Below, one piece after another: positions 8,155 to 18,170 of a DNA stretch of 64,000 bases (positions within the stretch are counted from its first letter, which is position 1; each line of letters starts with the position of its first letter). The notes below the pieces were generated by a model. The model saw only the letters and a program-made list of their open reading frames with translations, was not told where the DNA came from and did not search any database. The stretch comes from Oleidesulfovibrio sp047973035 (GTDB lineage: Bacteria > Desulfobacterota > Desulfovibrionia > Desulfovibrionales > Desulfovibrionaceae): assembly GCF_047973035.1 (NCBI RefSeq), contig NZ_JBKEBF010000010.1, positions 1-64,000 of the forward strand, read 5' to 3'. A program made the position numbers and the translations under genes.

Positions 8155-9771
8155 TTACTCAGCCATCGCCGCTTCAAGCAGGCGGCGTGTATAGGCATGT
8201 TGCGGCGCAGCAAAAACGCTGGCGGTATCTCCGGCTTCAACAACATCACCATGCTGCATAACCAGCACCCGATGGCAGATACGCCGTACCAGTGACAAAT
8301 CATGGGCGATAAAAACACCGGCCAGACCATGACGCTGCTGCAATGTTTTGAGCAGGCGCACCACCTGAAACTGCGTATTACGGTCAAGAGATGATGTGGG
8401 TTCATCAAATATTATGCACTCGGGCTGCATGACCAGCGCACGGGCCAGACACACCCGCTGGCACTGCCCGCCCGAAAACTCATGCGGGTAGCGGTGCCGC
8501 ATTTCAGGGTCCAGTTCCACTTCCCGCATGGCGCTGATGACGCGTTCTTCCATTGCGGTTTCCGTCATGCCGCCCTGTGCCCTCAGCCCTTCTGCAATGC
8601 ATTCCTGCACACTCAGACGCGGGTTCAGCGCGGCAAGCGGGTCCTGAAAGACAATCTGCAGACGGCTGCGATGAGAACGCAATTCTTTCTCATTCAATAC
8701 ATGCAACGGCACGCCGGAAAAGCTCACTTCTCCCTGTGATGCGATAAGCCGCAACACGGCCAATCCCAGTGAAGACTTGCCGGAACCGCTTTCACCCACC
8801 ACTCCCAGGCATTCCCCCCGACGCAAAGCGAACGAAACATCCCGAACGGCATGATGATACCGCCGAACCCTGCCGAACCAGCTACTGCCCGCAGGATAAC
8901 GGACATTCAGCCCGCGCACTTCCAGCACGGGGGCGGCATCACTATGTACTGACACCGGAACGTCATCTTTGCCGCTGTCCATCAGCATTCTGGTATAAGG
9001 ATGCTGCGGCGAAGCAAAAATCCTGTCTGCGGAACCTGTCTCCACAATCCGCCCATGCTGCATAACGCATACTTCATCAGCAAGACTGCGCATCATGGGC
9101 AGGTCATGGCTGATGACAATAAGCGTAAGCGACAGCGAAGCCCGCAATGACAGCAACAGGTCGATGACTTGCCGCTGCACGGCGGCATCAAGGGCCGTTG
9201 TAGGCTCATCCGCAATCAGAATATCCGGCTCATCTGCAAGGGCCATAGCCAGCATAGCGCGCTGCCGCTGCCCGCCGGAAAGCTGATGCGGAAACGAATT
9301 CATAATCCGCTGCGGATCATCCATGCCTGCCTGTTCCAGCAGACCGGCAACCCGTTTTTTAATTTTTTCCTTGTCCCAGCGGCGATGAACAGCCAACCCT
9401 TCGCCTATCTGACGGCCAATGCGGTGCAAGGGGTTAAAGCTGCTCAGCGGGTCCTGAAACAGCATGGCAATACGTCTGCCGCGCACGGCGCGCATGGCTT
9501 CATCATTCGAAACAGGCAGCGGTTTGCCGTTAAACAGCACTTTGCCGCCCCGCACCGTGGCGCCTGCGGGCAGCAGGCCCATGACGGCCCGTGCGGTAAG
9601 CGATTTTCCGGAACCACTTTCGCCTACAATACCCAGCACCTTGCCCCGCCGCAGCGCAAAGCTTACACCGTGCACCACGTCGACAATGTCTGTAGCCCCT
9701 TTCTGCGCCATTGCACCGAAGCCGATGCGCAGATCCTCCACAGAAAGCAATATATCCTTCCGGCTCGTCAT
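8155..9771 (-). CDS. yejF: YejF: duplicated ATPase of a peptide/microcin C ABC importer
   Basis: A 538-residue protein with two fused oligopeptide-type ABC ATPase halves. The first half has Walker A GESGSGKSLTA near residue 45, an LSGGQRQR signature and ILIADEPTTALD. The second has GESGSGKSSLG near 320, an FSGGQCQR signature and IIFDEPTSSLD. Each half ends in an oligopeptide/dipeptide C-terminal segment (PYTRMLMDS; AYTRRLLEA). Escherichia coli YejF is about the same size and drives uptake of peptides, including microcin C, through YejB/YejE. It overlaps yejE by ATGA and is the last gene of yejABEF. Confidence 0.92.
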   Translation of the reverse strand: MTSRKDILLSVEDLRIGFGAMAQKGATDIVDVVHGVSFALRRGKVLGIVGESGSGKSLTARAVMGLLPAGATVRGGKVLFNGKPLPVSNDEAMRAVRGRRIAMLFQDPLSSFNPLHRIGRQIGEGLAVHRRWDKEKIKKRVAGLLEQAGMDDPQRIMNSFPHQLSGGQRQRAMLAMALADEPDILIADEPTTALDAAVQRQVIDLLLSLRASLSLTLIVISHDLPMMRSLADEVCVMQHGRIVETGSADRIFASPQHPYTRMLMDSGKDDVPVSVHSDAAPVLEVRGLNVRYPAGSSWFGRVRRYHHAVRDVSFALRRGECLGVVGESGSGKSSLGLAVLRLIASQGEVSFSGVPLHVLNEKELRSHRSRLQIVFQDPLAALNPRLSVQECIAEGLRAQGGMTETAMEERVISAMREVELDPEMRHRYPHEFSGGQCQRVCLARALVMQPECIIFDEPTSSLDRNTQFQVVRLLKTLQQRHGLAGVFIAHDLSLVRRICHRVLVMQHGDVVEAGDTASVFAAPQHAYTRRLLEAAMAE

Positions 9772-10796
9772 GCTTTTTTTCCCCCGTTAGGATCAAATGC
9801 GTCGCGCACCGCCTCCCCGATAAACACCAGCAGGCACAAAAGCGTTCCCAGCACGCCGAAGGCGGTAAGTCCTATCCACGGTGCATGCAGGTTGTTTTTG
9901 CCCTGTGCCAGTAGTTCGCCCAGCGAAGGCGAACCGGGAGGCATGCCGAAGCCGATGAAATCAAGAGAGGTAAGCGTGGTTACGGCCCCGCTGAAGATAA
10001 ACGGCAGGTAGCTGATGGTAGCAACCATGGCGTTGGGCAGGATATGACGGAACATGATGGTTCTGTCGCGCACACCGATGGCTCTGGCAGCACGCACATA
10101 ATCAAGCTGGCGGCAGCGCAGAAACTCTGCCCGCACCACATGCACAAGCCCCATCCAGCTGAACAGCAGCATCACGCCCAGCAATGACCAGAAGCCCATG
10201 GTTACGATACTGGAAAGGATAATAAGCAGGTACAGAACAGGCATACCCGACCAGATTTCCATAAACCGCTGAAAAACAAGGTCCACGGCGCCGCCGTAAT
10301 ACCCCTGCACGGCTCCCGCCACGACACCTACAACAGAGCTTACAATGCACAGGCTGAAGCCGAAAAGGATAGACAGCCTGAAACCGTAGAGCACCCGCGC
10401 CACAATGTCGCGCCCCTGATCATCCGTGCCCAGCCAGTTCAGGGCAGAGGGCGGAGCAGGAAACTGTTCAGCCTGATAGTTCACCGAATCGTACGAAAAC
10501 CGTACAAGCGGCCACACCATGAAGCCGTGTTCATCAATCTCTGTACTGATTATCGTGTCTTTATAATCTGCCTCAAAAGGCAGCGAACCGCCGAAGTCAG
10601 TTTCAAGATATGTTTTAAATACAGGTGCGTACCACTGCCCCTTATACGAAACGAGCAGCGGCTTATCATTTGCCACCAGTTCCGCCCCGAGGCTGAGCAT
10701 AAAGAACAGTACAAACACCCATAGCGAAATCCAGCCGCGCCTGTGCGACCGGAACGCCCTGATTTTACGCAGAGCATGAGGAGACAGCTTATGCAT
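9768..10796 (-). CDS. yejE: YejE: peptide ABC importer permease
   Basis: A 342-residue permease of the oligopeptide DppC/OppC class. It has one N-terminal helix (about 20-40), a long periplasmic loop containing the GTDDQGRDIVARVLYGFR stretch typical of YejE/DppC, then five more helices. The EAA-like loop (YVRAARAIGVRDRTIMFRHI) for ATPase contact is at about 235-255. The ATG overlaps the last 8 bases of yejB, including its stop, and the gene ends in an ATGA overlap with yejF. It forms the membrane pore with YejB. Confidence 0.92.
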   Translation of the reverse strand: MHKLSPHALRKIRAFRSHRRGWISLWVFVLFFMLSLGAELVANDKPLLVSYKGQWYAPVFKTYLETDFGGSLPFEADYKDTIISTEIDEHGFMVWPLVRFSYDSVNYQAEQFPAPPSALNWLGTDDQGRDIVARVLYGFRLSILFGFSLCIVSSVVGVVAGAVQGYYGGAVDLVFQRFMEIWSGMPVLYLLIILSSIVTMGFWSLLGVMLLFSWMGLVHVVRAEFLRCRQLDYVRAARAIGVRDRTIMFRHILPNAMVATISYLPFIFSGAVTTLTSLDFIGFGMPPGSPSLGELLAQGKNNLHAPWIGLTAFGVLGTLLCLLVFIGEAVRDAFDPNGGKKA

Positions 10797-11910
10797 TGGC
10801 CGTCCCCCTGCCGGGAAAAGTGATACGCGGGTCTACCAGAGAATATGTCACGTCGGAGATGATGCGGGTAAGCAGCCCCAGCAGCGTAAACATATACAGC
10901 GTGGCAAACATGACCGGATAGTCACGTGTCATGGCAGCCTCAAACCCCAGCAGGCCGATACCGTTAAGCGAAAAAATCACTTCGATAAGCACAGAGCCGG
11001 TGAAAAACATATGAATAAACGCACCGGGAAACCCTGCGATGACAATAAGCATGGCATTACGAAACACATGCCCGTACAGCACCTGCCGCACACCAAGCCC
11101 CTTGGCGCGCGCTGTAGCGGTGTATTGTTTATGTATCTCATCCAGAAAAGAATTTTTGGTAAGCGTGGTAAGCGTGGCAAATCCGCCGATAACCATGGCA
11201 GTAAGCGGCAATGCAAGATGTGAAAAATAATCGCATACCTGCTGCCACAGCGTCATGTCTGCAAAGTCCGGCGAAACCAGCCCCCGCAACGGAAAAATAT
11301 TCCAGTAGCTGCCACCGGCGAACAGTACCACCAGCAGCACGGCAAACAGAAATCCCGGAATTGCATCACCGATGACAACCAGCGTGCCTGTTACCGCATC
11401 AAACTTCGTTCCGTGCTTCACAGCCCGCCGGATACCCAGCGGTATGGACACAAAGTAAATGATCAGCGTGCTCCATACGCCCAGCGAAACGGATACAGGC
11501 AGCGCGTCACCCAGCAGCTGTATGACACTGCGCCCTTTAAAAAAGCTGTTGCCGAATTCAAAGGTCAGATAATTTGTCAGCATCAGCCAAAAGCGTTCAT
11601 GTATGGGCTTGTCAAAACCGTACATGCGCCTGACCTCTTCAATCACTTCGGGCGCTAGCCCTCTGTGGCCTTTGTACGCACCATTTCCGCCTGTGCCGCT
11701 CTCTCCGTCAATGGAGACCACATCCACACCGGCATCGCCGCCTTCTCCGCCAAGCCGCTCCATAAATACCGTGTCGGCGCCTTCCAGCTTCAGCAGATAC
11801 TGTTCCACCGGCCCACCGGGGGCGGACTGGATAACAAAGAAGTTCAGCGCGATGATGCCCAAAAACGTAGGCACCAGCAGCGCCAGCCTGCGAACTATGT
11901 ATTCGAACAT
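10789..11910 (-). CDS. yejB: YejB: peptide ABC importer permease
   Basis: A 373-residue inner-membrane permease of the DppB/OppB class with the N-terminal signature YIVRRLALLVPTFLGI. YejB-type features are a periplasmic insertion after the first helix (about residues 45-95) and the ISGx-like region leading to the EAA loop (YTATARAKGLGVRQVLYGHV) near 270. It pairs with YejE. The start is 2 bases after the yejA TAG stop, so translation is coupled. Confidence 0.92.
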   Translation of the reverse strand: MFEYIVRRLALLVPTFLGIIALNFFVIQSAPGGPVEQYLLKLEGADTVFMERLGGEGGDAGVDVVSIDGESGTGGNGAYKGHRGLAPEVIEEVRRMYGFDKPIHERFWLMLTNYLTFEFGNSFFKGRSVIQLLGDALPVSVSLGVWSTLIIYFVSIPLGIRRAVKHGTKFDAVTGTLVVIGDAIPGFLFAVLLVVLFAGGSYWNIFPLRGLVSPDFADMTLWQQVCDYFSHLALPLTAMVIGGFATLTTLTKNSFLDEIHKQYTATARAKGLGVRQVLYGHVFRNAMLIVIAGFPGAFIHMFFTGSVLIEVIFSLNGIGLLGFEAAMTRDYPVMFATLYMFTLLGLLTRIISDVTYSLVDPRITFPGRGTANA

Positions 11911-11912
11911 GG

Positions 11913-13868
11913 CTACTTCCCGTATCCGGTTGCCGTAGCGCGCAGGGCTTTTTCCGCTTCTTCATCCACCCACCACGAATGCATGTCGAAGCCCGTGGCA
12001 GGCTGCAGATCACTGCGCCTGAACTTGTCCCAATACGCAATGCGGATGACAGAAGAATACCAGCCGGGAATAAAGTAGGCGCCATGCAGCAGCACGCGAT
12101 CAAGTGCGCGGCAATTTGTGACCAGCTCTTCACGGTCTGCCGATGCGATGATGTGCTCTACCAGTGCGTCTACCACGGCAGACCTGACGCCTGCATAGTT
12201 GCCTGAGCCTGTTGTATCGGCAGCGCTGCTTGTCCAGTATGAGCGCTGCTCATTACCCGGGGAAGAAGACTGGGGCACACGGCCCATAATCATGTCGTAA
12301 TCAAAACTGCGGATACGGTTAACGTATTGCGTCGGGTCTACAAGTGACACATGCATGTTGATACCTATGCGCCCGAGGTTGCGCCTGAAAGGCAGTACGA
12401 CTCTGTTAAGGCTTGCAGAGCGCAGCAGAATGCTGAACTCAAAACGCTGCCCTGCGGCATTTTGCAAAGTGCCGTCCTTCAGTTGCCAGCCTGCCTGCTG
12501 CAGCAGGCTCAGGGCTTGCCGCATCTGCTCACGCACGTTGCCGTCACCTTTTGTAACAGGCACGTGGTAAGGTTCGGTTAGTACTTCTGGCGCAAGCTGG
12601 TCTGCAAAAGGACGCAGCACCGCAAGTTCTGACTCTGAAGGCACACCGGAGGAAGCCAGCTCGCTGTTTGAAAAGTAACTGGTGCTGCGGGTGTATGCAT
12701 TATGAAAGATGGCCTTGTTGGTCCATTCAAAATCAAACAGCAGCGATATGGCCTGCCGTACGCGCCTGTCGGCAAAAAAGTCCTTACGTGTATTAAAGAT
12801 AAAGCCGTACATGCCCATGGGCCGGTTTGTCGTCAGCTCTTCACGCTTGATGTGACCGGCCTTTACAGCAGGGCCGGTATACGCAGAAACCCACGCTTTG
12901 GCGGTTCCTTCGCTGTAAAAGTCAAACTCACCGGCTTTGAATGCTTCCCGCGCAACTGTTTCGTCACGGAAGTATTCGTATCGGATAGTGCCAAAGTTAT
13001 ACCGGCCCTTGTTCACCGGCAGGTCTTTCGCCCAATAGTCGGTTACAAGCTCGTATTCCACATAACTGCCCAGCGAAAAATCTTTCACTTTATACGGACC
13101 GCTGCCCACGGCTGGCGTAAGCGACGGCTTTGAAAAGTCGTGTTTTTCCCAGTAATGTTTAGGCAGCACAGGAAGCTGCGCCAGAATAACAGGCAGCTCT
13201 GCGTTATTTTTTTCGGTCAGGGTAAAACGCACGCTACGGGCGGAAAGGACCTCCACCCCCTGCACCGAAGCATAGTACTGCTTGTATCTGGGAGCGCCGT
13301 ATTCCATCAGCAGCCGGAACGTATACGCCACGTCTTCTGCCGTAATGGGCATACCGTCATGAAACCGTGCAGCCGGATTGATATGAAAAGTCACATGCGA
13401 AAGGTCATCCGAGACTTCAAATGATTCTGCAATAAGCCCGTAGTATTCAAAAATCGTATGGTCCGGCGCCCCTACGCCAAGCGTATCAACCGTAAAGCCG
13501 ATTCCGGCAGCAGGTAATCCGCGGGCGATATACGCATGCATGGAATCAAAATTACCTCTGGCGGCAAGACTGAGGGTGCCGCCCTTGGGCGCATCCGGAT
13601 TCGCATGCGGAAAATGCTTTCCGTTCCACGCAAACTGCGGCGCATCACCCATTGTCATGACATTTTTTTGCGCCGCCCGAACGCCGGATGCGCTGCCAAA
13701 ACACAAAACAGCAGCTAAGAAGAGAACCGGAACAACGCCAAGGCATAAAGCCCCGATAGCCTGCCGCACTCTTTTATAGCGATCTTGAAGACACTGCTTG
13801 CCGCCGCTGACTGTGTTTTCAGCAGATTTAAAAATCAGACCAGACTGCTTCTCCGATGCATTACGCAT
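11913..13868 (-). CDS. yejA: YejA: periplasmic peptide-binding protein
   Basis: A 651-residue family 5 extracellular solute-binding protein. A basic N-terminus of about 40 residues precedes the signal-peptide core (about 41-66, ending VRAA). The mature part begins QKNVMTMGDAPQFAW and carries the YejA-type block HANPDAPKGGTLSLAARGNFD. YejA binds peptides in the periplasm and delivers them to YejBEF. The start at 13868 follows a good GGAGA site, so the long leader seems real. It begins the yejABEF operon, 160 bases after the disrupted TonB-dependent receptor gene. Peptide uptake beside an M16 protease and a TonB receptor suggests a scavenging role. Confidence 0.92.
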   Translation of the reverse strand: MRNASEKQSGLIFKSAENTVSGGKQCLQDRYKRVRQAIGALCLGVVPVLFLAAVLCFGSASGVRAAQKNVMTMGDAPQFAWNGKHFPHANPDAPKGGTLSLAARGNFDSMHAYIARGLPAAGIGFTVDTLGVGAPDHTIFEYYGLIAESFEVSDDLSHVTFHINPAARFHDGMPITAEDVAYTFRLLMEYGAPRYKQYYASVQGVEVLSARSVRFTLTEKNNAELPVILAQLPVLPKHYWEKHDFSKPSLTPAVGSGPYKVKDFSLGSYVEYELVTDYWAKDLPVNKGRYNFGTIRYEYFRDETVAREAFKAGEFDFYSEGTAKAWVSAYTGPAVKAGHIKREELTTNRPMGMYGFIFNTRKDFFADRRVRQAISLLFDFEWTNKAIFHNAYTRSTSYFSNSELASSGVPSESELAVLRPFADQLAPEVLTEPYHVPVTKGDGNVREQMRQALSLLQQAGWQLKDGTLQNAAGQRFEFSILLRSASLNRVVLPFRRNLGRIGINMHVSLVDPTQYVNRIRSFDYDMIMGRVPQSSSPGNEQRSYWTSSAADTTGSGNYAGVRSAVVDALVEHIIASADREELVTNCRALDRVLLHGAYFIPGWYSSVIRIAYWDKFRRSDLQPATGFDMHSWWVDEEAEKALRATATGYGK

Positions 13869-13969
13869 GGAACTATCTCCTTACCTTTGATCAACAGAAC
13901 TCTGCGCACCCGCTGCCTGAAAACGGCGTGTAACAATGCGGTGCGACACCCCGAAGAAATGCCCGAAAG

Positions 13970-14000
13970 CATCCGGCGCACATAAACTGCGCCGGATGCC
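13970..14000 (-). terminator. Stem-loop after the TonB-dependent receptor gene
   Basis: A perfect 12-bp stem (GCATCCGGCGCA / TGCGCCGGATGC) with a 7-base loop lies 28 bases downstream of the receptor stop. On the minus strand it is followed only by TTTC, so it may be a weak terminator or an attenuator letting some transcription reach yejA. Confidence 0.6.
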
Positions 14001-14028
14001 TGCTTACTTATTGTTACTGGTACGTCGG

Positions 14029-15947
14029 CTAGAACTCGCAGCGTACACCTGCATAGATAGAACGCCCGCGGGAAGCTTCGCCTTCGGTCACGCTCACTTC
14101 CTGAGACTCGTCAAACACGTTGTTAACGTTCAGCAGCATGGTGAAGGTGAGGTCTTCATCTTTGTAGGCATCCCACTCTACGCCCAGATCGGTAATAAAA
14201 CTTCCCGATATTACGCCGTATTTATAGGCCTTGCTGTAGGTGCCATCATCGTTGACCCACTCGCTGCTTTCCGTTCTGTTACTGCCGGTAACTGTTCCGT
14301 TAGGGGTGTCATCGCTGAGACGGGAATCACGGGAGAGCCCATTGGTTGAATCCTTCCAGCGGGTTATGCTGTTCAAACGCAGGGAATCTTCAAAAAAGCT
14401 GCCCTGCCAGCCAAAGGTGACTGTCAGCGACGAGTTAAAGTCGTCAGGAGGGAGTTCACTTCTGCTTACCAACTCACCGTTCAGATAGGCTTGGTCATAA
14501 TCCCATATGTGCCCGTAGCGCTCTGCATAACTTTCAGTATCGTAACTGTTGTTATTCTTTTCAGTTTCGGACTTCGTCGCGCCGATTGAGAATATATGAT
14601 TACCCAAACTCTCTGTACGTATCCCCTTGGCAAGCTTCAGCGTAATTGCATTATGGTCACTTTTACGGGTGTTCATCCAGTGATAATCAAGGCCGTCATC
14701 GCTATGAGTCTCTAAGCCTTTTCTGCTTTTGCGCTGCAAAAACTCCACGCTGTACTCAAAGCCCAGTACGTCACCCAGAACACCAGCGGTAAACTCATCA
14801 GAGTACGGTGTATCAAGACCTGCAGCTGTATAGTTCTTGTCTGTGCCCAGTTTGGTAGTACTTGACTCAAATACACCGTCACCATTCATATCTCTCTGCT
14901 GATGCTGAATAAACCGGCGGTGTCGATCAAATACAATGGCCCGCAAGTCACCGGAGTAGTAACGGTTATAACCCGCGACAAGCCGCAGAGAGCCATCTCC
15001 AAGAGTGTCATATCATCATTAGGACGCAGCAGTAACTTTGCAAAAAAGTTGTCGCTTATACGATGCTGGTCATCATCAGTTACATTGCCGTCGTTGTCTT
15101 TGCGCTTCAGCGGTATGGTAGAATATTTGCGGGAAGCCCCGAGAAGCACACCAACATTGTCGTTAACAAGCCCTTCCGCTATGGTTGAAAGAGTATTGAC
15201 GTTAAATCTTGGCTGGCTTTCCGCAGAGTCAGAATTTTCATCAACCCCGCGTAATGAAAACCACTTGCTCCGGGTATGCCTGCCTTCCACCTCAAAATGC
15301 CACTCGTCCATTTTGGGGTCACGCAGGCGGGAGTCGACAACACCACCGGTAAAACCACTATACTTTGCAGGAATATTATTTGTGTACACGTTGATGTTTT
15401 CGAGCAGGCGGACATCATAAAAAATCGTCTGGTCCGCACCCGAAAGCATTGTAGATGTGTGCGCGGAGTCATCCTGCATGCCGTTAGGATTCAGCCTGTT
15501 GGTAATGCTCATCCCGTCAATCATGTAGCTGTTTTCCCACGGGTCGGCTCCCGCAATGGAAATACGCGGCGGCTTTATCTCACCGCCGGTATGAGAAGAC
15601 AGCATGTCATTGGAAAACTGCACGTTGGACATGCCTTTAAGTGCTTCCGTAATGGAGCCGGAATACGACGGCAGCGTTCTCAGAGTCTGTCCGCCTATAG
15701 AAGACGCTCCCGACTCGTTGCGTGCGTCTTCAACCTCCACCACACTCAACTTATGCACTTTGTCTGATGCATCTCCCGTTGTCCGCTTTGTCGCATTGGC
15801 AGCAGCCTCTTTTTTGCTGCCTTCCATTTTTTCCAATACGGCTTTCGGCCGCTGCGCCCCGCCAGCGCCAGCTTCAGCCTGTTCCTGTGCATGAGCTGCA
15901 GCTGCGGTCAGCAGCAACATCAGGCAGCTCAGTACAACGCGTTTCAT
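14029..15947 (-). pseudogene. TonB-dependent outer-membrane receptor, disrupted by a -1 frameshift
   Basis: The N-terminal part starts at 15947 after AGGGGGCC. It has a signal peptide (MKRVVLSCLMLLLTAAAAHA), a spacer, and a TonB-receptor plug (LPSYSGSITEALKGMSNVQ; PPRISIAGADPWENSYMIDG). In this frame coding degenerates after NDDMTL near 15003 and stops near 14886. The minus-one frame, open from about 15012, continues as barrel-like sequence (LGDGSLRLVAGYNRYYSGD) to a terminal Phe at 14029. The span is 1919 bases, one short of 640 codons, as expected for one lost base at 15000-15012. The repaired product would be 639 residues. It is either a recent null allele or a sequencing error. The substrate is unknown; the neighbours suggest a polypeptide or metal chelate. 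Confidence 0.85.
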
Positions 15948-15970
15948 AAGGCCCCCTTTCAAGGTAATGA

Positions 15971-15989
15971 ATGTCATTTTCAATGACAT
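15971..15989 (-). promoter_or_regulatory. Candidate Fur-like operator upstream of the TonB-dependent receptor
   Basis: ATGTCATT-TTC-AATGACAT is a perfect 8-3-8 inverted repeat lying 23-42 bases upstream of the receptor start. On the gene strand it reads TTGAAAATGACATTCA, similar to the TGAAAAT-N-ATTTTCA style of Desulfovibrio Fur boxes as I recall them. A TonB receptor is a classical Fur target. The palindrome is directly observed; the regulator is inferred. Confidence 0.5.
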
Positions 15990-15995
15990 GACTAT

Positions 15996-16030
15996 AAAAA
16001 ACCCCTGTGGTGATCTCCTCACCACAGGGG
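15996..16030 (-). terminator. Rho-independent terminator of the M16-ABC operon
   Basis: CCCCTGTGGTGA / TCACCACAGGGG form a perfect 12-bp stem with a 5-base loop. On the minus strand it is followed by six T residues, just after the ABC permease stop. It separates the protease-ABC operon from the receptor gene. Confidence 0.92.
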
Positions 16031-16048
16031 CGGGTATCTCAGCATTCT

Positions 16049-18043
16049 CTAACGACGCAGCAAGTTGCGAAACGATATCTCCCTGAACGTCGCAACTGTT
16101 GCAACCAGCAAGGCCACAGGCCCGAAAGCAGCCACCAGAACACAATCCCACAGGCGTACACGACGGCCCGCAGCGCGGAAGCCGAACACCATAAGCAACG
16201 TGCAGACCACGCCGGAAGCCAATGCTACCAAGGGCTTTGCCGCGTATTCAAAATCCATGGTTACGTAGCTGGTTATGGGTGAATGCTGCACAATACGCAC
16301 AGGGAACAAAGCTGATGCAATTGTCTTTCGCAAATCAAGCGCGTTAACATCTGCATCATGCATGGGCCGGTCGTATGTCCGTTTCACGGTAAAGTCAGGG
16401 TCCATGGCCACACCCGAAAGGCCAAGCTCGGGCTGCGCAAAGTTGCCGGACACAATGACCTTGCACAGCGGGTCAGCCCACAGATAAAAGTGCGAGCTAT
16501 CTGCGTCGAACTCGTTAAGAGGCCATTGGCGCAAAGAAAGATCGCTTTGCATCACGCTGTACACGCCGCTGTCAGACACGATATATCCCACCATTTCGCG
16601 CCTTCTGCTTTCGCTTACAAAAACACCGCGCACAGGTTCCTCGATGCGTTGTCCGCTGTTGATGCAAACGGGGCGACCTTCCACCATCTGCAGCTTGAAT
16701 ACGCCTCCCCGGGCATCCACAAACAGATAGCCTTCGTCATATTCTTTACGCGTATCGGGGTTGCCACCGAAAGCCTGTACAGGAAATTCAAATCCCGCAT
16801 CCATCATGGCAGTGGTGAACTGCTCACTTTTTTTCGTGCGCACTGCACCGGTCTCAGGGTCGATAAATTCTATAGAGCTCTCCCCGCTTCCAAGACGAAA
16901 CAGATCATCAGGCATTTCCAGCTTGGCTCCATGCGGTCTGGACTCCAGCATCATGTGCAGCATAGGGGCAGACACATTCCAGTCACGCGGCTTAAACCGC
17001 ATGAACTGCCAGCCGTACTTGGCCTGATGCAATGTAACCACCTTCCCTGCAATGGTATCGGGAAACATCTTCCACTTGATAAGGTCCTCTGCGTGCAGCA
17101 CCGGCAAGGCTAAAGCCCTCTGCTTCAGATCCAGCACGGTACCATCTTCCAGAGTAATAACAGGACCTGCACTGCCTTGCGGGCCGGGGACTCTCTGAGT
17201 GTAGCTGCTGGAAATGACAAACTGCTTCTCGACAGGACTGTAGTACAGGCGTTCACCTACTCTGTCGGGCATGCAGATACGCCAGTACAAATCAGGCAGC
17301 ACCGCGCACAGAGCCACGGTAACCAGCAACAGACTGGCTGCACGGCAAACGGAGTAGAGACGATGCTTTCCGGGCTCTCCCATCAGAGGCAGATAACTGA
17401 AGAATACAAGCGGTACAAAACCGGCCGCAAACAATGCATACCGCCATAAAGAAGGAGCCATTCGGGCATATCCGGGAGTCTTGAGCATAAGCTCCAGAGC
17501 AATCAGAAATGCGGCCAGCCCCATAAGGCTGACGGGAAAACGTACCGGAGCGCTAATGGATATGATGCCCAGATAAAGAGCAACGCTGAGCACACTCCAC
17601 TGCGCCACAGTAAGCAGAACCGGAATAATGATATCTGCCGGCAGGTTAAAGTGCATCATGGTTGCAACAAGCAGCCCGTGTGCGATCAGGCTTGTCAACC
17701 CGACAAGCGCAAGACCGGTGGCAATCATTACGCCTACTATACGCTCCGGTTCTGTAGGCATATGAAAAAGCAAACGAATCCGCTTATTCTGCGTTTCAGG
17801 CCAGGCCTGCAACAAACCGATGATGATGGCGCATAAAGCAATCAGAACGTAGAACTTAAAAAACATCGGTTCCTTGGCAACCAGAGTTGTCCACAGGCCA
17901 AAGGCCCCGTGCACACGTTCAATTGTATTGAGCGTGAGCAGGGCGTCTATTGCCGCAACTCCAAGCAACAGCGGAATAAGCCATATCCCCCTGCGCAGCT
18001 TGATCCACTCCTTCCCCAGCAGAGCCTTTATCTGAGCGTTCAT
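16049..18043 (-). CDS. ABC-2-type permease fused to a large extracytoplasmic domain (DUF4857-like)
   Basis: A 664-residue membrane protein. About six helices occupy residues 18-260, preceded by the cytoplasmic start KALLGKEWIKLRRGIW typical of ABC-2 permeases. A soluble region of about 330 residues follows (270-600), then two C-terminal helices (about 605-650). The soluble part contains FGGNPDTRKEYDEGYLFVD, which I associate with DUF4857 proteins found beside ABC ATPases in Bacteroidetes; that recall is not certain. It lies 127 bases after an ABC ATPase gene, its obvious partner, and ends in a strong terminator. Substrate and direction are unknown; an adjacent M16 protease suggests release or uptake of something cut from a protein. 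Confidence 0.72.
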   Translation of the reverse strand: MNAQIKALLGKEWIKLRRGIWLIPLLLGVAAIDALLTLNTIERVHGAFGLWTTLVAKEPMFFKFYVLIALCAIIIGLLQAWPETQNKRIRLLFHMPTEPERIVGVMIATGLALVGLTSLIAHGLLVATMMHFNLPADIIIPVLLTVAQWSVLSVALYLGIISISAPVRFPVSLMGLAAFLIALELMLKTPGYARMAPSLWRYALFAAGFVPLVFFSYLPLMGEPGKHRLYSVCRAASLLLVTVALCAVLPDLYWRICMPDRVGERLYYSPVEKQFVISSSYTQRVPGPQGSAGPVITLEDGTVLDLKQRALALPVLHAEDLIKWKMFPDTIAGKVVTLHQAKYGWQFMRFKPRDWNVSAPMLHMMLESRPHGAKLEMPDDLFRLGSGESSIEFIDPETGAVRTKKSEQFTTAMMDAGFEFPVQAFGGNPDTRKEYDEGYLFVDARGGVFKLQMVEGRPVCINSGQRIEEPVRGVFVSESRRREMVGYIVSDSGVYSVMQSDLSLRQWPLNEFDADSSHFYLWADPLCKVIVSGNFAQPELGLSGVAMDPDFTVKRTYDRPMHDADVNALDLRKTIASALFPVRIVQHSPITSYVTMDFEYAAKPLVALASGVVCTLLMVFGFRAAGRRVRLWDCVLVAAFGPVALLVATVATFREISFRNLLRR

Positions 18044-18170
18044 ATCTTTCTCAATTTTATTAGCGCATTACGCAGTTTGCAAATCACGTACATGGCGAAA
18101 TTCGGATACAAAAAACCTGCAGAACAGGCACAACGCGCCCGCCCGCTACACAAATCGCCTTAGCGTGGTA

